Notes: a model not told the origin generated them from the letters alone. A DNA stretch of 64,000 nt from Durusdinium trenchii (GCA_963970005.1 CAXAMN010003891.1:1528110-1592109); one strand, 5' to 3'; positions 1 to 11,424 are shown, counted from the first letter of the stretch. Program-made: numbers and translations.

Positions 1-300
1 ACGGGTGATTTCGCGCCTTGGGCGCCTCAGGGACAGCACTGAGACTGGGGTGACGAAAGTGGGGCAGCCCAGTCGTCGGGGCCGATCCGTCACTGGAGGT
101 GGCGCGTCGCAGGTGTGGCGCAGTGCATGTGGTGCATTGCGGCGCATGGCTGGCGCCTGGCCCCCGAAAAACACCCCTGCAGAGGAAAACATGGAAGCCC
201 AAAACCACTGGGGTTATAGAGGAAAATGGTCTTCTATCGGTGAATTCTCAGGTTCCATGTTAGGTTGCGCGGGGGTAATGGAAGAGGTACTTCTTGGCAG

Positions 301-419
301 CTCTTGAACAGCTGTTTGGGGATGTGACCAGGCCAAGCACAGAGAGACAGAGGCGGGAAATTCTATCATACTTCCCCGGTTTGACATTGCTTCAAGCCTG
401 TTTTGTCAGGAAAAAGTAG
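301..419 (+). CDS. Exon-like block, unrecognised protein
   Basis: An open frame begins right after a TTCTTGGCAG acceptor-like site and runs 39 codons to a TAG at 417. It reads like folded protein (LEQLFGDVT near the start, ILSYFPGL in the middle) and ends in a basic FVRKK. No family is recognised. It may be an internal exon whose donor lies just before the TAG, since the sequence there is AAAAAG|TAGG. Strand and frame rest on protein-like composition only. Confidence 0.35.
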
Positions 420-422
420 GCT

Positions 423-830
423 ATGCCAATGGTAGTCCACTCCGAATGCGAGGAATTTGAGGGCATTTGGCAAGACCTTGCTTTTAAGAAGTCATCATAT
501 ACAAAATTGTTCAAGAGGTTCCACTTAAGAAGCCCACGTGAAACCCAAGTAGTCAGAGGTGTTTTGAACTTTGAACGCCAAGGGGTTGTTTCAGCTTCCT
601 CACCATTTTCGGTGTGGAAACCTTGGCGCTTGACATGCAGCGAGGTCTACACCTATTTTGGCAGCATCAGCAGGAGTCACTACACCTTGTTTCAGACCAC
701 CTTGGGTGGCGTCAGCTGGTACGAGGCCATTTCTCTTCGTTGCATGGTGTTTGAGATAGCTGAGGGGTCAGAGGCCCACGCAGCAGTACAAGAAACTAAA
801 CAAGCTCTCCGTCTACTGCAGATGGCTTGA
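423..830 (+). CDS. Hypothetical 135-codon ORF
   Basis: This is an ATG-initiated open frame just downstream of the previous block but in a different frame. Third positions are not G/C-enriched, unlike the better exon candidates here, and no motif is visible. It may be a chance ORF or a poorly biased exon. Confidence 0.2.
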   Translation: MPMVVHSECEEFEGIWQDLAFKKSSYTKLFKRFHLRSPRETQVVRGVLNFERQGVVSASSPFSVWKPWRLTCSEVYTYFGSISRSHYTLFQTTLGGVSWYEAISLRCMVFEIAEGSEAHAAVQETKQALRLLQMA

Positions 831-891
831 TTCAGACATATCATGACATATCCGAGGCACACTCATTTGAAGGGAGCTCCTAATTAGGTTG

Positions 892-910
892 TTTTAGGGT
901 TTAGGGTTTT
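892..910 (+). repeat. Short interstitial TTTAGGG telomere-like tract
   Basis: Two consecutive TTTAGGG units lie inside a T-rich run. TTTAGGG is the plant/algal-type telomere repeat and has been reported for dinoflagellates. Two units are too few to claim a former chromosome end. Confidence 0.3.
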
Positions 911-1677
911 GAAGGGAGCTCTTTAGATACAGGTTGTTTTAGGTTTGTTTTGAGGCACACGGGGGTTTTGAGAGTGTTTTTACATACATTTCATCCGAAC
1001 CTCCAGGTCACCGATGCTTTGTTCAACGTGGACGCCTTCTCCTGCATCCTGATGTTTGTCCTTGGGCGCAGTCGGTTCTTCGGGGCGCGGCGGAACTTGT
1101 TGACGGAGGAGAACCCGACCCATCCATGAACATATTGAGTTGCATTACCCTTTGCCTCTGACTAACTAACATGGCTTGGAACACTACATTCCTCTACCAA
1201 CAGGGGGATGAGTTCGTCAGAGTGGAAGGCAACTATTCACCGAACCGACTGCCACCGTGTTTGGCTTCAGCCACCTAGGCCTACATTATCTTCACCATCC
1301 TGGCCTTGATGAACGTTTTCACAGGCGAGTTAAACGGGCTCCAAGCTGCTTGCAGCTGCTTGAATGCAACTTCAAGGCTAACATCAAGAGCGCCAAATCC
1401 ATCAAACCAAAACAGGCGACTGTAGCCAAAATACAGTGTCCGAGCTTTTTGGCAGGGTTCAGGGTGTTTTCTGGGTGGATGTCAACAATCTTGGAGGCCA
1501 AGACCTCCTAAAAGCTGGGGCTGATGGATTTGTATAGAAGCCAAGGCCTGGGTCTTCCCAAACAGTGTGGTCGCACGAGGGGTTCTTATGGTAGGGGGAA
1601 CACGCCGGGCACACGAGATCAGGGGTCTTTTGCCGAGATCATGTGTGGCAAGGCAAGGGGTGAAGAACGCTTATATA

Positions 1678-1778
1678 CACTCCCTGGAACAACATGGAAG
1701 TGGAGAATGGCCCCTTGGAAAACCCATTTTCCAGTACAAACAGGTGGTTGTCCACTTCCATGTTAGTTCCAGGGAGTG
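1678..1778. mobile_element. TA-MITE copy 1 (about 101 bp, TA flanks)
   Basis: The ends are CACTCCCTGGAAC and GTTCCAGGGAGTG, nearly perfect terminal inverted repeats, with TA on both sides (1676-1677 and 1779-1780). Inside is the family pattern ACATGGAAGTGG / CCATTTTCCA / CAAACAGGTGGTT. The TA duplication suggests mobilisation by a Tc1/mariner-like transposase. There is no coding capacity. Confidence 0.75.
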
Positions 1779-1879
1779 TAATCTCTCAGGGCCTCGGCAA
1801 TGGACTCTCTTCCGCTGTCCGAGCGAGAAGATGAGCTTCTGTCACAAGGGTGTTGAGACGAATCAAGCAAGGCCCAAGG

Positions 1880-1955
1880 GGTTGTGTTTAGTCCCCAAGT
1901 GAGTGGAGTAGCTGGGCACCCCTAACCTCCATTAAGCACCCCTTTGTGACTGCTG
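1880..1955. repeat. Dispersed repeat C, copy 1
   Basis: Contains GAGTGGAGTAGCTGGGCACC followed by a CACCCCTTTGTGACT-like end. It matches, in inverse orientation, the block near 19350-19420 and, in part, 51430-51490. The ends are not resolved. Confidence 0.5.
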
Positions 1956-2871
1956 GATATGCCTTAGTTGATATGATTTGAGTTGAACTTTTCGTAGGTC
2001 AATAGCTCGAAGTTCCTACCCCCAGAACTACAACATACTACAGTACAACCTTGGTTTGAGAAGCATTTGACTGCGAATTGTGTGTTGGAGCAGGTGTGTT
2101 CGTGGACAATGCCTTGCAGAATTCCAAGAAGGAGCGCAAGACTCAAATTGCCGCCTGGCCAGACGACTGGAGAGGCGAGGCGAGTAGGCGAGGCTTCCAG
2201 GAGACGCACAGTGACGAGGCTGCCGGGGCCGGGTTGACCGAGGCTCCCAGTGACCTATCCAGTTTTAAAGACGACCCTCACTCCCTGATTTCGGATGACC
2301 ATGAAGTCCGAAGACCAAGCAGCTGGTGAACTCAGTTACTTCCAGTTGTTCATGGGAGAGGTCGACCAAGTGATGGTTGCTTAAGGTTAAGGACGAGGGG
2401 TCACCGCGTCTTCGATGCAGGGGTCTTAACATCCCAGTGGGTTGTGCTGTGAGGTGACTGAGCTGCAGCGTTATATTACTTTAACGGGCTTTACCAAATC
2501 AGGCCAACCATTTTTTTTAATTTGTTTGATGGTCTATAGGGTATAGATAGATAAAATAAACAGATCGATAGATGCCCTAATATTGAGCCAAGAAAAAAAA
2601 CGCTAATCTCGGCAAAATCTGCCACACCACGGGTGTTTGGGGAGATTTGTTTGTGGATATGTTTATTCGTGTCCTTCCCCTGCGGGTGACACCATCGCAT
2701 CACGGGCAACAAGATAGCAGCCCGTCCTGCCCGTCCTTTTCGAGGAAGACACCATCGACCGGAAACGTACTGCTTTGGTGCCTTGGACTGCATGGCGAGA
2801 CTGAATGACTCCTTCGTTTCGCCTTTTGGGGCGGCAATGGTTGATTTCCCTGGTTGGGTGAATCCCCATTA

Positions 2872-2935
2872 CACTCTTTGGAACTAACATAGATGTGGAC
2901 AATGGCCCTTGGAAGACCATTTGACATATGTGTTA
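2872..2935. mobile_element. TA-MITE fragment
   Basis: The left end TA|CACTCTTTGGAACTAACAT and the internal CAATGGCCCTTGGAAGACC match the TA-MITE family. The right half is lost or diverged. Confidence 0.5.
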
Positions 2936-3102
2936 CCGGCTTCCTGGACGCCCTACAAAGCAGCCGCCTCCAAGAGTGACACCAAACCATGGAAATGTGG
3001 ACGGTTTCCCTGAATACTATTTGTTGTATATGACATGTTTGCAGTATGCGTTTTTTTTGGCATTCCTTCCTTTGCACACCCTCATCATGAACGAACCAAA
3101 AG

Positions 3103-3252
3103 CCGTGCCCATGTGTTCAAAAGTGGTTTGCCCTTGGTGGTCGCCCGAAGCGGCAGGATCAGATCATCGAGTTCTTCGTGGCCACGGATTCGAACGGTGC
3201 GCGGGCGGAGCGTGCGCGGATTCGAGTGGCGGATTCGATCGATGCCGACTGA
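3103..3252 (+). CDS. Exon-like block, probable C-terminal exon
   Basis: A + strand frame with strongly G/C-rich third positions ends at a TGA at 3250. It includes GRPKRQDQIIEFF, then a charged ERARIRVADSIDAD end. It has no ATG of its own. The upstream border is uncertain, since the frame stays open into less biased sequence. The family is unrecognised. The opposite strand reads less naturally. Confidence 0.45.
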   Translation, partial: PCPCVQKWFALGGRPKRQDQIIEFFVATDSNGARAERARIRVADSIDAD

Positions 3253-5785
3253 AGTGGGGGAGGGAGATGCGCAACTCATCCAGTGATAACTGTAGTATAG
3301 GCACTAAGGTGAAGGGCCTGAACTCCCCAGGTGGTGCGCAGAGTCCGAGTCGGCCGGGTTTTGGAGGTTTGGGGAGACTAGGTATACACAAAAAATGGAA
3401 TATTGACTTCACTTCTTGCACCTTGATACCTTGCCTCAAGGATCAAAACTGCCTCGTTTTGTGCCACGGCGCATTCGCCAGCGCTGGCGATTTTCGGGCC
3501 AGGTGATGGTACCATCAGCGCTGATGAGATTCAATTTCTGCTTGAGGATCCCATGATGAGCGTGCCCTTGGCGTCCGGCGTCCGACGACCGGTCGACCTC
3601 GGGGTGTGCGTCGGTGGGACCGGTCGACCGCTCCAGGATCCTGGTCCGGTTCCTCGACCGGACCGCGCCGAAGAGGGTGGTCGAGGGGCCATAGGTCAAG
3701 GGGCCTTTGGTCCCTTACGGTCCAAGGCGAAAACAGGCAGCAACAAGTGGGTCAGCAGCGTTGAGTATGACAAGACACAGTCATGATCAGCTACATCCCC
3801 ACGACCCAGAACGGCGTGGTCAACGGGTGGTTTCATGGCTTGGCCATGCGCCCAAAGTTCCGTCTTCGGGACGGGAGCCTAAGAAGGTCTGAGGCATTAA
3901 TGGGTCCCATCCCATTAGCCTATCCCATTAGGAGCCTAAGGAGGTGATTCAGCCTTAATGGGTCCTTGGCCTTGGATGTGTTTTCGTGATGGCCCGTATT
4001 CGGGTTTAGACAAACCCTGGGAGTCAAAGGCTATAAAACAGAACTGCTTTTAGATGACCTGAGTCTAATCATGTCCTTTTGCTCAGTCGGTCAACATATA
4101 GTCGGACTTGTAGGGCAGAAGTCAAGCAGAGGCCTATTTCGACATGATCGGCTTCAGACCCGGAGATGCAAAGCTGTTGGCGGACGCCTGGACGATGAAG
4201 ACTTGCTCACCGCCCACCTGCCAGGGGTGAACACCACGAATCACCGAAAACAAAACCAGTTCTTTTTGTCATCGGGACCTATCCCTTTGCAGGGCCCGGT
4301 ATAATAAGGTTTGGATATACTGTGCAGAACATCGCCTTAAATTTTAGAAATGTGCATGAGATATCAACAGCGAACGCTCGAACAGTCATGCATTTTGTTG
4401 GAACACATGCTCACATGCTGAAGGAAAAGCAATAATGGTGGAATTCATCATGAACGAGATGCCGAACATTCTGGAACACTATCACCAGACTATCCAGCCA
4501 TTCATTTGAGGACTTGCTGGATTATGACAATTCCGGCGACATCTCCTTGGACGAGCTTCTTTGATGGAGAATTGATGTTTTGTAGCCCAGTGGCCAAATC
4601 CTGTGAAGTGCCCTTCATGCAACATGAAGTGCTCCTGTTGGTGAAGGATTCGTCGTTGAATCCGGAACCGGCTCAGCCCGCATGAGCTCGTGCCGGATTC
4701 GGGTCCGAGAAGCACCAGAGACCGAGTCTATCACCCTGACATATTGTGGGGAGGCTTTTCATGGAGGATAGGGGCACGCATGATCCACTTAGGAACTAAA
4801 TACCCACCCCTTCATGACTCCTGCCAGGACCTTCAAACTGACCTTTTGAGATCCCAGGATGGGGTCACTTAGGCCTGTTAAAGGCCACTTAGAGACTCCA
4901 AAGAGGTAACGTTGAGGGTCCTGGTGGATATTCTTTTAATATATTGGGGTGGCTTCAATGGTTGTATATTCCACTCTCATGAAGTCCGTGTTTGGGTGCA
5001 GCCGGCAGCGCGGGTGTTGAATTCCACCTTGCTGACCGCAGTGACGGCAGCTCTTCAGTGAACCCTTGCTGGGTCTCGTGGTAGCCACCTCACTTCACAT
5101 ACCAGTTGAAAGGAAGTCACGAGCTAACTGGACCTGGTCCTTGCTAAGGGGGTTCAGGCGCAGGTGGGCGACCAGAAGAAGTGGTCCAACTGGTGGTAGT
5201 ACTGATGGTTTTTGCACTTGAGGTGACGGTGCCGACCTCTAGTTCTGATGTTGGGTGTCACTCAATGCTGGCAGCAGCATAATGATGTAGCATGGTTGCT
5301 CGCATCCGCTGGACAATGTAGGAGGTATGTATATGGCGTATGCTTGAAAGCTACCTGGGGTGATTGCACGGCGGTCCGTGGCATTACTCCACAACCAAAA
5401 AAGGGATGACATGTCCTGCTGCGTAGGCTGCGAAGGAGGTTAGACGCCTGCTGAGGCTGACAATCCATTGCTTTGCGCCCCTAGAGTGGGTGTTTGTTCA
5501 TTTTTGTGCGGCGGCGACTGGTGCCAGAAGCATGTTGCTTTCCCCACATCACGCACCAGATCATAGCGAGTAGTAGATCTAACTCTACCTTATATAAAGG
5601 TTTGGAAGCTGCGCTTCAAACACCCCTCGCATTCCAGACCAGCGTCCTGCCAGGGGCTTCTCAAGATGGTGTGAGTCGGAGCACACTCAGCGATTCAAAA
5701 GTAAGGGTCGCCAAACACACTGCATGCCTGAAGTTCTGGAGGCATGCCTTGTTGGATGGTGTGTTTTGGCATGTTGGCATGCCCA
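3253..5785. other. Non-coding stretch with degraded repeats
   Basis: I see no convincing exon. Around 3560-3720 a GC-rich patch (CGACCGGTCGACC palindromes) is open in more than one frame without a clear winner. At 3880-3960 a short tract repeats CCTAAG and CATTAG. Near 4775-4880 there are repeat D-like pieces (CACTTAGG and TTTTGA patterns). Confidence 0.4.
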
Positions 5786-5890
5786 CCCTATGGACCCACA
5801 TACCTTCTCAGGTACGGTGATTGGAGACTATTTATGTAGGCGCCAGGGGGGGCCAATTACCTTCTGAGAAGGTATGTGGATCCATATAAG
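5786..5890. mobile_element. HP hairpin element, right end eroded
   Basis: CCCTATGGACCCACATACC ... GGTATGTGGATCCATA arms with the ACCTTCTGAGAAGGT-type core, closest to the copies at 28750 and 32390. The last bases are mutated, so no flanking triplet can be matched. Confidence 0.6.
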
Positions 5891-6042
5891 GCCAGAACAT
5901 CCACACACTTCGGGTCTCAGCAATTGAAGAGGGCACTGATTTGAAAGTCCTGGTGCTCAATTTCACCTACAGGGTGCAAGTGCAGCTTGCTCACCTTATC
6001 TTGGTTTCTGCAACCTCACTGAATCTGTGATTGCTTCGCCTT

Positions 6043-6181
6043 TAAGCACACGTGGCCGAAGTTCGGCGTCCGAGGACCCCCCGGTGGGTCCGATGCGCCG
6101 CGATGGACGCGCTGTCCGATGGTGGGGGAGGTTTCATCCGCACAGTCCAGGATTCCCAAGCTGGAATTCTGGATGAAAGAC
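6043..6181 (+). CDS. Exon-like block, left half, cut by HP element
   Basis: A + strand frame opens after a TAA and a pyrimidine-rich CTTCGCCTTTAAG acceptor-like site. Third positions are mostly G/C. It includes AAMDALSDGGGGFIRTVQDS and stops being coding-like exactly at the HP element at 6182. Joining it to 6285 onward, with one GAC kept, continues the same frame. No domain is recognised. Confidence 0.5.
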
Positions 6182-6281
6182 CCCTAGGGCTCCTGGCCTC
6201 CGTTTCGAAGGTGGTTGGGGTGGGTGGTTAGGGGGTCTAACCACCGAACCCGGATATGGGATAGGAACCCCTTTTTTCGGG
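6182..6281. mobile_element. HP hairpin element, flanks GAC/GAC
   Basis: Starts CCCTAGGGCTCCTGG and ends ...GGAACCCCTTTTTTCGGG. GAC lies on both sides (6179-6181 and 6282-6284). At 100 bp plus 3 it is not a multiple of three, so it breaks the frame that runs through its flanks. Confidence 0.7.
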
Positions 6282-6284
6282 GAC

Positions 6285-6460
6285 TGTCACCGGATCGAGG
6301 CTGGAAGGAGCTGCTAGAAGTTGGGCCCAAGATCTCACCAAAGGGTTCGCTTTTCATGACTTCCGACCGAAGCAGCGTGTTTTCTGTGACCAATGTGACC
6401 GAAGTAACGTCTTCAGTAACGTCAACGCAGAGCATATCTATTAGGGTCTGTCCGTTCTGA
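6285..6460 (+). CDS. Exon-like block, right half of the interrupted region
   Basis: Continues the frame of 6043-6181 once the element and one GAC are removed, and ends at a TGA at 6458. It includes DRGWKELLEVGPKIS and a Ser/Thr/Val-rich tail (SVTNVTEVTSSVTS). Function is unknown. A competing frame here has a CDQC motif and ends in a TAG, but it does not match the left half. Confidence 0.45.
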
Positions 6461-6792
6461 CCTGCAACAGTCAGTTAACAAGTATCATCATTTTGGAACA
6501 AGGCCTTCACTAACCATCATCATCCACTGGGCCCACATAATAATATAGACCCGGTGACCCAACATATAATTACTTGAAAAGCATAGAGCGCCAAATTGTG
6601 TCCTTCTGATAGGCTCCTTTTTGCATATGTGTCGTGCTTTCGTGCGTGCACCGCGTCAATTCCGCCCCTCGGAGTCGCGACGTGGGGGATGAACAGTGGA
6701 CACCGCACGGTTTTTGGGATGCTTGCGATGGACCATACCCTGGTTTGGCTTGGTTTGGACCTACCAAGGTGTAGGCGATCCAACATACTTTG

Positions 6793-6908
6793 CCCTAGGG
6801 ATCCAGTGGTACCGAACCTCAGGTTTGGTACGACTGGACCCTCAAAAAAAAACACATAAGAGTGTCGAACACATCACCGTACCTGAGAAGGTACTTGGAT
6901 CCCTAGGG
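6793..6908. mobile_element. HP hairpin element, flanks TTG/TTG
   Basis: Begins CCCTAGGGATCCAG and ends GGATCCCTAGGG. The centre has CACATAAGAGTGTCGAACAC, and TTG flanks both ends. It is the inverse-orientation relative of the copy at 31191. Confidence 0.8.
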
Positions 6909-8200
6909 TTGGTTTGGGGGATTGGGGAAACCAACCCCCACTCAGGTGAAACGTTCTGCTTTGTTGTGCCAGCCTACCCGCCTTTGAACGGTGAGAAGGC
7001 TTTGAGCTCGGTCTAGTTCAACACCAGTTGGCCAAGTTTGAACCATCAAGCACCTAGGGAAATCCATCCAGTAAGATTGTTGGTTAATAGTAAGAACCCC
7101 TCACATGAAGATGTCAAACCTTGTAAGACCTGTTTGGTCGCGAAATTGCCCATCAACAAGTCCATAGAAAAACGATATCTCCCAGTCGCTCCGTTCACAG
7201 CCCGACTGGTCCCTCAAAACCGGATTTGAGACCTCAGACCCCTCCAGAGGATCCGGGCCCACATTCGCGTTTGGGCTCACTGTCGGTCATTGTTCTACAA
7301 GCTAACTCCCGCCGTGCGGCTATCGGCCATCGGATGGTCTTGGTGGACTCCCACAGCTCCAGGTTCATTAGCGGTTGCGAGCGGATGAGAGGTGAGGCCA
7401 AGGGCATTGATGTGCATTTGCTGATGATGGAATGCTACCAGAGTCCTGAGCTGCGATCATGCCATCCTGGGCGAACAAGTGTTTTCTTGCAGGGGTAGGT
7501 TTGGGAGTTTGATTCCTACTAAATGTTGATAGGGAAAGTTGGAATCAAGCTGATTAAGGGACCAAGCACTACCCCATCAAGCTCCCATTCCTACTAAGGG
7601 TTTGGCTGCAGTTGGTCGGGGAACATCAGTAGCTGAGCGGGAAACAGGCCGGGTTAGCATCACCCTGCGAAATTGGGATGAGGATTGAGGTGAAAGACCA
7701 CCGGGTAAGGTGAACAAGGTGAACAACACCCTGGTGAGTCCTGGCTTTGGAAGGTGGCCTGCGAAATTGGCTTGATGTTGGTTGATTCTTCTCAGCAAAC
7801 AAATAGCTATATACTGAAAATTGGATGGATCAACATACCCTTTGAGGTGGAGGGAGCTTCATGTATAGGCTTGGAGGGTAGCAGTGGAATGGCTAGGGAT
7901 AGGGCTCCTGGCCTACCTCCATTTCAGTTCGGCGTTGGGGGGTGGGTGCCAGGCAGATTTTCTCTACCTTCCGAAATGGTGCTTGGAGCCCTAGAGAAAA
8001 ACCACTTGAGCGGCAAAGGTTTTGGCTGCAGTCCTGTTTGTTGCAGTGAGCAGATGGCATGATTTCCTGTTGTATGCTACCAGAATCTCAGAATCTATAT
8101 ATGCCTCCTTGGGTGTGGGAGCAGTGGGGAGTGAGGATTCGAACTCCAATGTTGCTCTATCGGTGCCGGGAGTTTTAAAGTACACAGAAAATGGTTGCTA
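6909..8200. other. No confident gene
   Basis: The short ORFs here have unbiased third positions. A degenerate HP-like piece lies at about 7895-7998. Nothing else is recognised. Confidence 0.4.
7895..7998. mobile_element. Degenerate HP-like element
   Basis: AGGGCTCCTGGCCTACC ... GGTGGGTGCC ... TTGGAGCCCT matches the GGCTCC subfamily (compare 6182 and 60598). The outer ends are eroded and no triplet match was found. Confidence 0.5.
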
Positions 8201-8301
8201 CACTCCCTGGAACTAACATGGAAGTGGAAAATGGTCCCTTGGAAGACCATTTTCCACTACAAACATGTGGTTTTCCACTTTCATGTTAGTTTTCGGGAGT
8301 G
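8201..8301. mobile_element. TA-MITE copy 2 (101 bp, TA flanks)
   Basis: CACTCCCTGGAACTAACATGG at the left and ...CATGTTAGTTTTCGGGAGTG at the right, flanked by TA (8199-8200) and TA (8302-8303). Same length as the 1678 copy. The interior is CCTTGGAAGACCATTTTCCA. Confidence 0.8.
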
Positions 8302-8511
8302 TAGTTCCGTTTTTTATAGGGTTGATTCCCACTTTCTAGCGGACTTCAAGTCGGGTCCAGGTGGTGTTTGCATGTTGCATGTTCACTTGTGGGTCCTACT
8401 GGTCACTCACTAAAGGCGTTTGGCGGCAACCCCAGGGTTGAAGTAAGACATTGATTGGCACCTATAGGTTCCCATCGCAGCATCCGATGATGTTCCACGA
8501 GTATCACGCGT

Positions 8512-8733
8512 TTGTTGGACCGCCACAGCCGCGACACAGTTCTCGGACGGACCAACTGGGCAGTTCTCGGCGTGGACGGTCCAAGGATCAATGCGAAGCT
8601 GGATGCCCTACGCCTCAACAGCTCCAAGCGCGAAGCACCGCCCGTGGCGCGGAGGTCCAGGATCAAGACGCTTGGACAGGAAGTCAGACAGGGGCTCCTG
8701 GCCTCCGTTTCGAAGATGGGACTAATGCTTTGA
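8512..8733 (+). CDS. Exon-like block, unrecognised basic protein
   Basis: The frame runs to a TGA at 8731 with mostly G/C third positions. It includes TNWAVLGVDGPRINAKLDAL, then a basic REAPPVARRSRIKTLG. The last codons overlap a GGGCTCCTGGCCTCCGTTTC piece that is half of an HP element, so the natural end may be lost. The start is not fixed. Function is unknown. Confidence 0.5.
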   Translation: MLDRHSRDTVLGRTNWAVLGVDGPRINAKLDALRLNSSKREAPPVARRSRIKTLGQEVRQGLLASVSKMGLML

Positions 8734-10046
8734 TAGGAAAAGACCATGCTTTGGCTCCAAAACAGGGGTCAACCAGGTTCTAGGCATAATATATATATAA
8801 TATATATAATATATACATATTATTATGCTGCATGTATATCTTTATATATGCAGAGCACATCTAGTTACAGAGTGGTTCTGGTCCAGAAACATGGAACATG
8901 TGCAGCCATCATTTGGATATTGGTGGGTTGTTGTGTTGTCCCCACATGAAGTCTAGAGAGAGAGTGGGAGAGAATTGCGAGAGTGTCCCATTTAGGTCAC
9001 GCCAGGCATCGTTTGCTTTCAGTATTTTGCAGGACTCATGCCACACCGTATGTTTCTTCTTTCATCCACAATTTAATATATGGATACCACACCGTATGAT
9101 ACAAAAACTATATACATTGCTTAAACATTTTATCACTCTTTAATGTACAAATATCCATTCATCTAACGCACCATTCCGTGCCCGCGACGCGACCGGAGGA
9201 TCCAAAAGTCGAGATCGAAACTCTCTGAGAGCAGCCGATGACCTTTGAGCAGACCCTCCGAGCTGCAACATGGCATGGTAAGCTCAGAGAGGTTGGCCAT
9301 TGAAGACAATCCCAATGGACCCTGAAGAACGCTGGTGCAGCGTGAAGTCGGACAAATTTGACGGACTCAGGGTGCAAGTCTCCTGACCAGGTTCCATGTT
9401 TGTTTTTGGGCGCGTGAAGGACAGGTTATAAATTAGCTTGCATTTGATGCCACTGCGATATTAACATTAAATCTTCTAGAAGTGATAGGAGTTCGAGGTA
9501 TATCATGGCAGGCTGTCCGGTTCTAGGTTCTTTATCGCAGCCACTGACTATGTTTTGCAAAGAGATACCTTTCTGTTGGGACACATTTCCAGGAATCACT
9601 TCGCTTCGTTGCGGTGTGAACGTGTGTCGAGAAGGCTGGATGGTTACTGGCCAAGAAGGCTGGATAGTTAGTTACTGGGTTTAAAGGGTTAGTTATAGGA
9701 CCTCAACATGGTCTAGAGGGAACCTGCTGTTAAACAGAGAAACAGTGAAGGAATGACAGGCATGTGCATGCCTTCCTCGGATGTGCTCAGCACTGGGGGA
9801 CTTTAGATGACAGGATGCAGGCGAGTTCCAGCCAAGGCTGGTAACCAATTGTTCATTTTGGAGCATTTTTCTGCTCAAGCGTTGCAGACTGTACCCTAGC
9901 TGGGACATGGGGGGCACCGCGCACCCGGAGCCCTGAAAAGCCTGGTAAGTTGACCTCCAGGGGCGTCTGGTCAACGGTTCTTCAATGCCATGACCTTGGG
10001 GGCGCTTGAACTGAGCAGTGGACTCGTGGACGAATCACCAGTACAT
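8734..10046. other. AT-rich and non-coding sequence
   Basis: Begins with an alternating AT tract at 8787-8826. No exon-like block with biased codons was seen. Confidence 0.4.
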
Positions 10047-10132
10047 CCCAGGCAGTTCCCACGTCTATCAGGAAGCAGGGTTCCGTTCGGTCGAACTGGT
10101 TTTAGTCGAACTGGAACCACTGGTTACCAGCT
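10047..10132. repeat. Dispersed repeat H, copy 1
   Basis: GGCAGTTCCCACGTCTATCA through GTCGAACTGGAACCACTGG. It is closely repeated at 18208-18292. Both copies hold an internal duplication of TCGAACTGG. Confidence 0.6.
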
Positions 10133-10393
10133 ATAGTGGTAACTGGATGCCCTGGGCAGTGCATGTTTGTTGGACCCAGACGCTCGTTGACCCTCATATG
10201 GAGGGGTTTCGATTCTCAAATACCCAGGGGGTTGAGGGCGCATTTGGGGATGCTTGAGAAGGCTTCAGGCCAGATGGTGATTCGTCCACTTGACCAGTTT
10301 TCGGTGGAAAAGAGCGGTTTTTAAGCGTGAACAGGTTGGCGATTGGTATAGGGAATGAATGGGAATGAGGAGGTCAGCCTTTCACAAGAGATA

Positions 10394-10480
10394 CACTCTG
10401 ACTCAGGAACATGGAAGTGAACATTGACTCTGATAAGACTTGTTTCCCGTGTAAACAGGTGGTGTTCACTCCACTTTGTG
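10394..10480. mobile_element. Diverged TA-MITE copy
   Basis: Left end TA|CACTCTGACTCAGGAACATGG, with the internal GTAAACAGGTGGT diagnostic of the family. The right end is heavily changed. Confidence 0.45.
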
Positions 10481-10833
10481 ATTTGAAAAGGAGGGTATAC
10501 CTGTGATACTCCAGCCATCCATTGGATCCAGCCACCTCGTGGTCCTTGTTCTTGAAGGCGTATACCAAGTCCTCGGTAAGGTCGTAAGGTCCTCACCGAG
10601 TGCTCATGGTCCTCAGAGCGTACTTGTTTGGTCAAAACAAGTTGAAAGCTGAAGGAGGGGCCTCACAGGGTGCATCGCAGATCGTGGCGGCTGAACTTAC
10701 TTACTTAAACAGACGTGAAACATGCAGGGGTCGAAGGGAACTTGCTCCAGACCATTGCAGACCCTTTATCAGACCAGAAAAGCTAGAGGAAGTTAGAGAA
10801 ACTACTTATGTCAGGCAGCATTGTTGATGATCA

Positions 10834-11391
10834 GTGTACTCGAACATGGCAAGGGACCACAGCATCCGTGACTTGGATTTGACCCTGCGTAACATCGGCA
10901 AATGCAAAAATGCTTCTCGGAAGTTCTTTTTTTCAATGCGCTCTAGGATTGAGCGTACGAGCCTCGCTCGCTCATGCCTTTCCATTCAAGGCTTCGAATG
11001 CCGTGGAATTGGCACCGTCATTGCCCATGGTCCCAGTCGTCATGTGTTAGTCTTGTTGGAGGAAGGTCACGGTTCTTCAACGTTCTTTGCCAGGAATTCC
11101 TGCACATCTTCAGAGATGACTCTTGCACAAGTGCTTAGTCGCATGGCCAATGCGGTCAAAAATAACTCCACAACAACAAATCCTTGGCCCCCCGACTCAA
11201 GATCAACCACAAAAGTAGAACTTTGTCAAGGCCCAGTATACTGCGGCACTCATATTGCACTGGCTGAAATCTCAAGTGGGTGCCCTTCTATACTGTGGCA
11301 CTCATATATTGCACTGGCTGAAATCTCAAGTGGATGCCCTTCCCTGGCAATACAACCTGTCGAATTGTGTCCACGGAGAAAGGTCCAATAG
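10834..11391 (+). CDS. Hypothetical 185-codon ORF
   Basis: The longest host ORF on the + strand, but third positions are not biased and no motif is visible. Its C-terminal third contains a tandem duplication (11231-11342) that repeats IALAEISSGCPS. It could be a chance ORF kept open by a recent duplication. Confidence 0.2.
   Translation: MYSNMARDHSIRDLDLTLRNIGKCKNASRKFFFSMRSRIERTSLARSCLSIQGFECRGIGTVIAHGPSRHVLVLLEEGHGSSTFFARNSCTSSEMTLAQVLSRMANAVKNNSTTTNPWPPDSRSTTKVELCQGPVYCGTHIALAEISSGCPSILWHSYIALAEISSGCPSLAIQPVELCPRRKVQ
11231..11342. repeat. Two-unit tandem duplication (about 55 bp)
   Basis: Both units contain ATTGCACTGGCTGAAATCTC followed by AAGTGG(G/A)TGCCCTTC, with only a few differences, so the duplication is fairly recent. 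Confidence 0.75.
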
Positions 11392-11424
11392 AAGATGGAT
11401 CAGTGACGAGTCACGCCTGCCAGA

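Noticed and set aside
5..307. 100-codon ORF at the window start
   Set aside because: Non-ATG start, poor composition, and overlaps a diverged TA-MITE-like piece (AACATGGAAG, GGTTCCATGTTAGG).
8120..8160. Possible tRNA T-arm (GATTCGAACTCC on +, GGAGTTCGAATCC on -)
   Set aside because: The T-stem does not pair properly and no acceptor or anticodon arms can be formed nearby.
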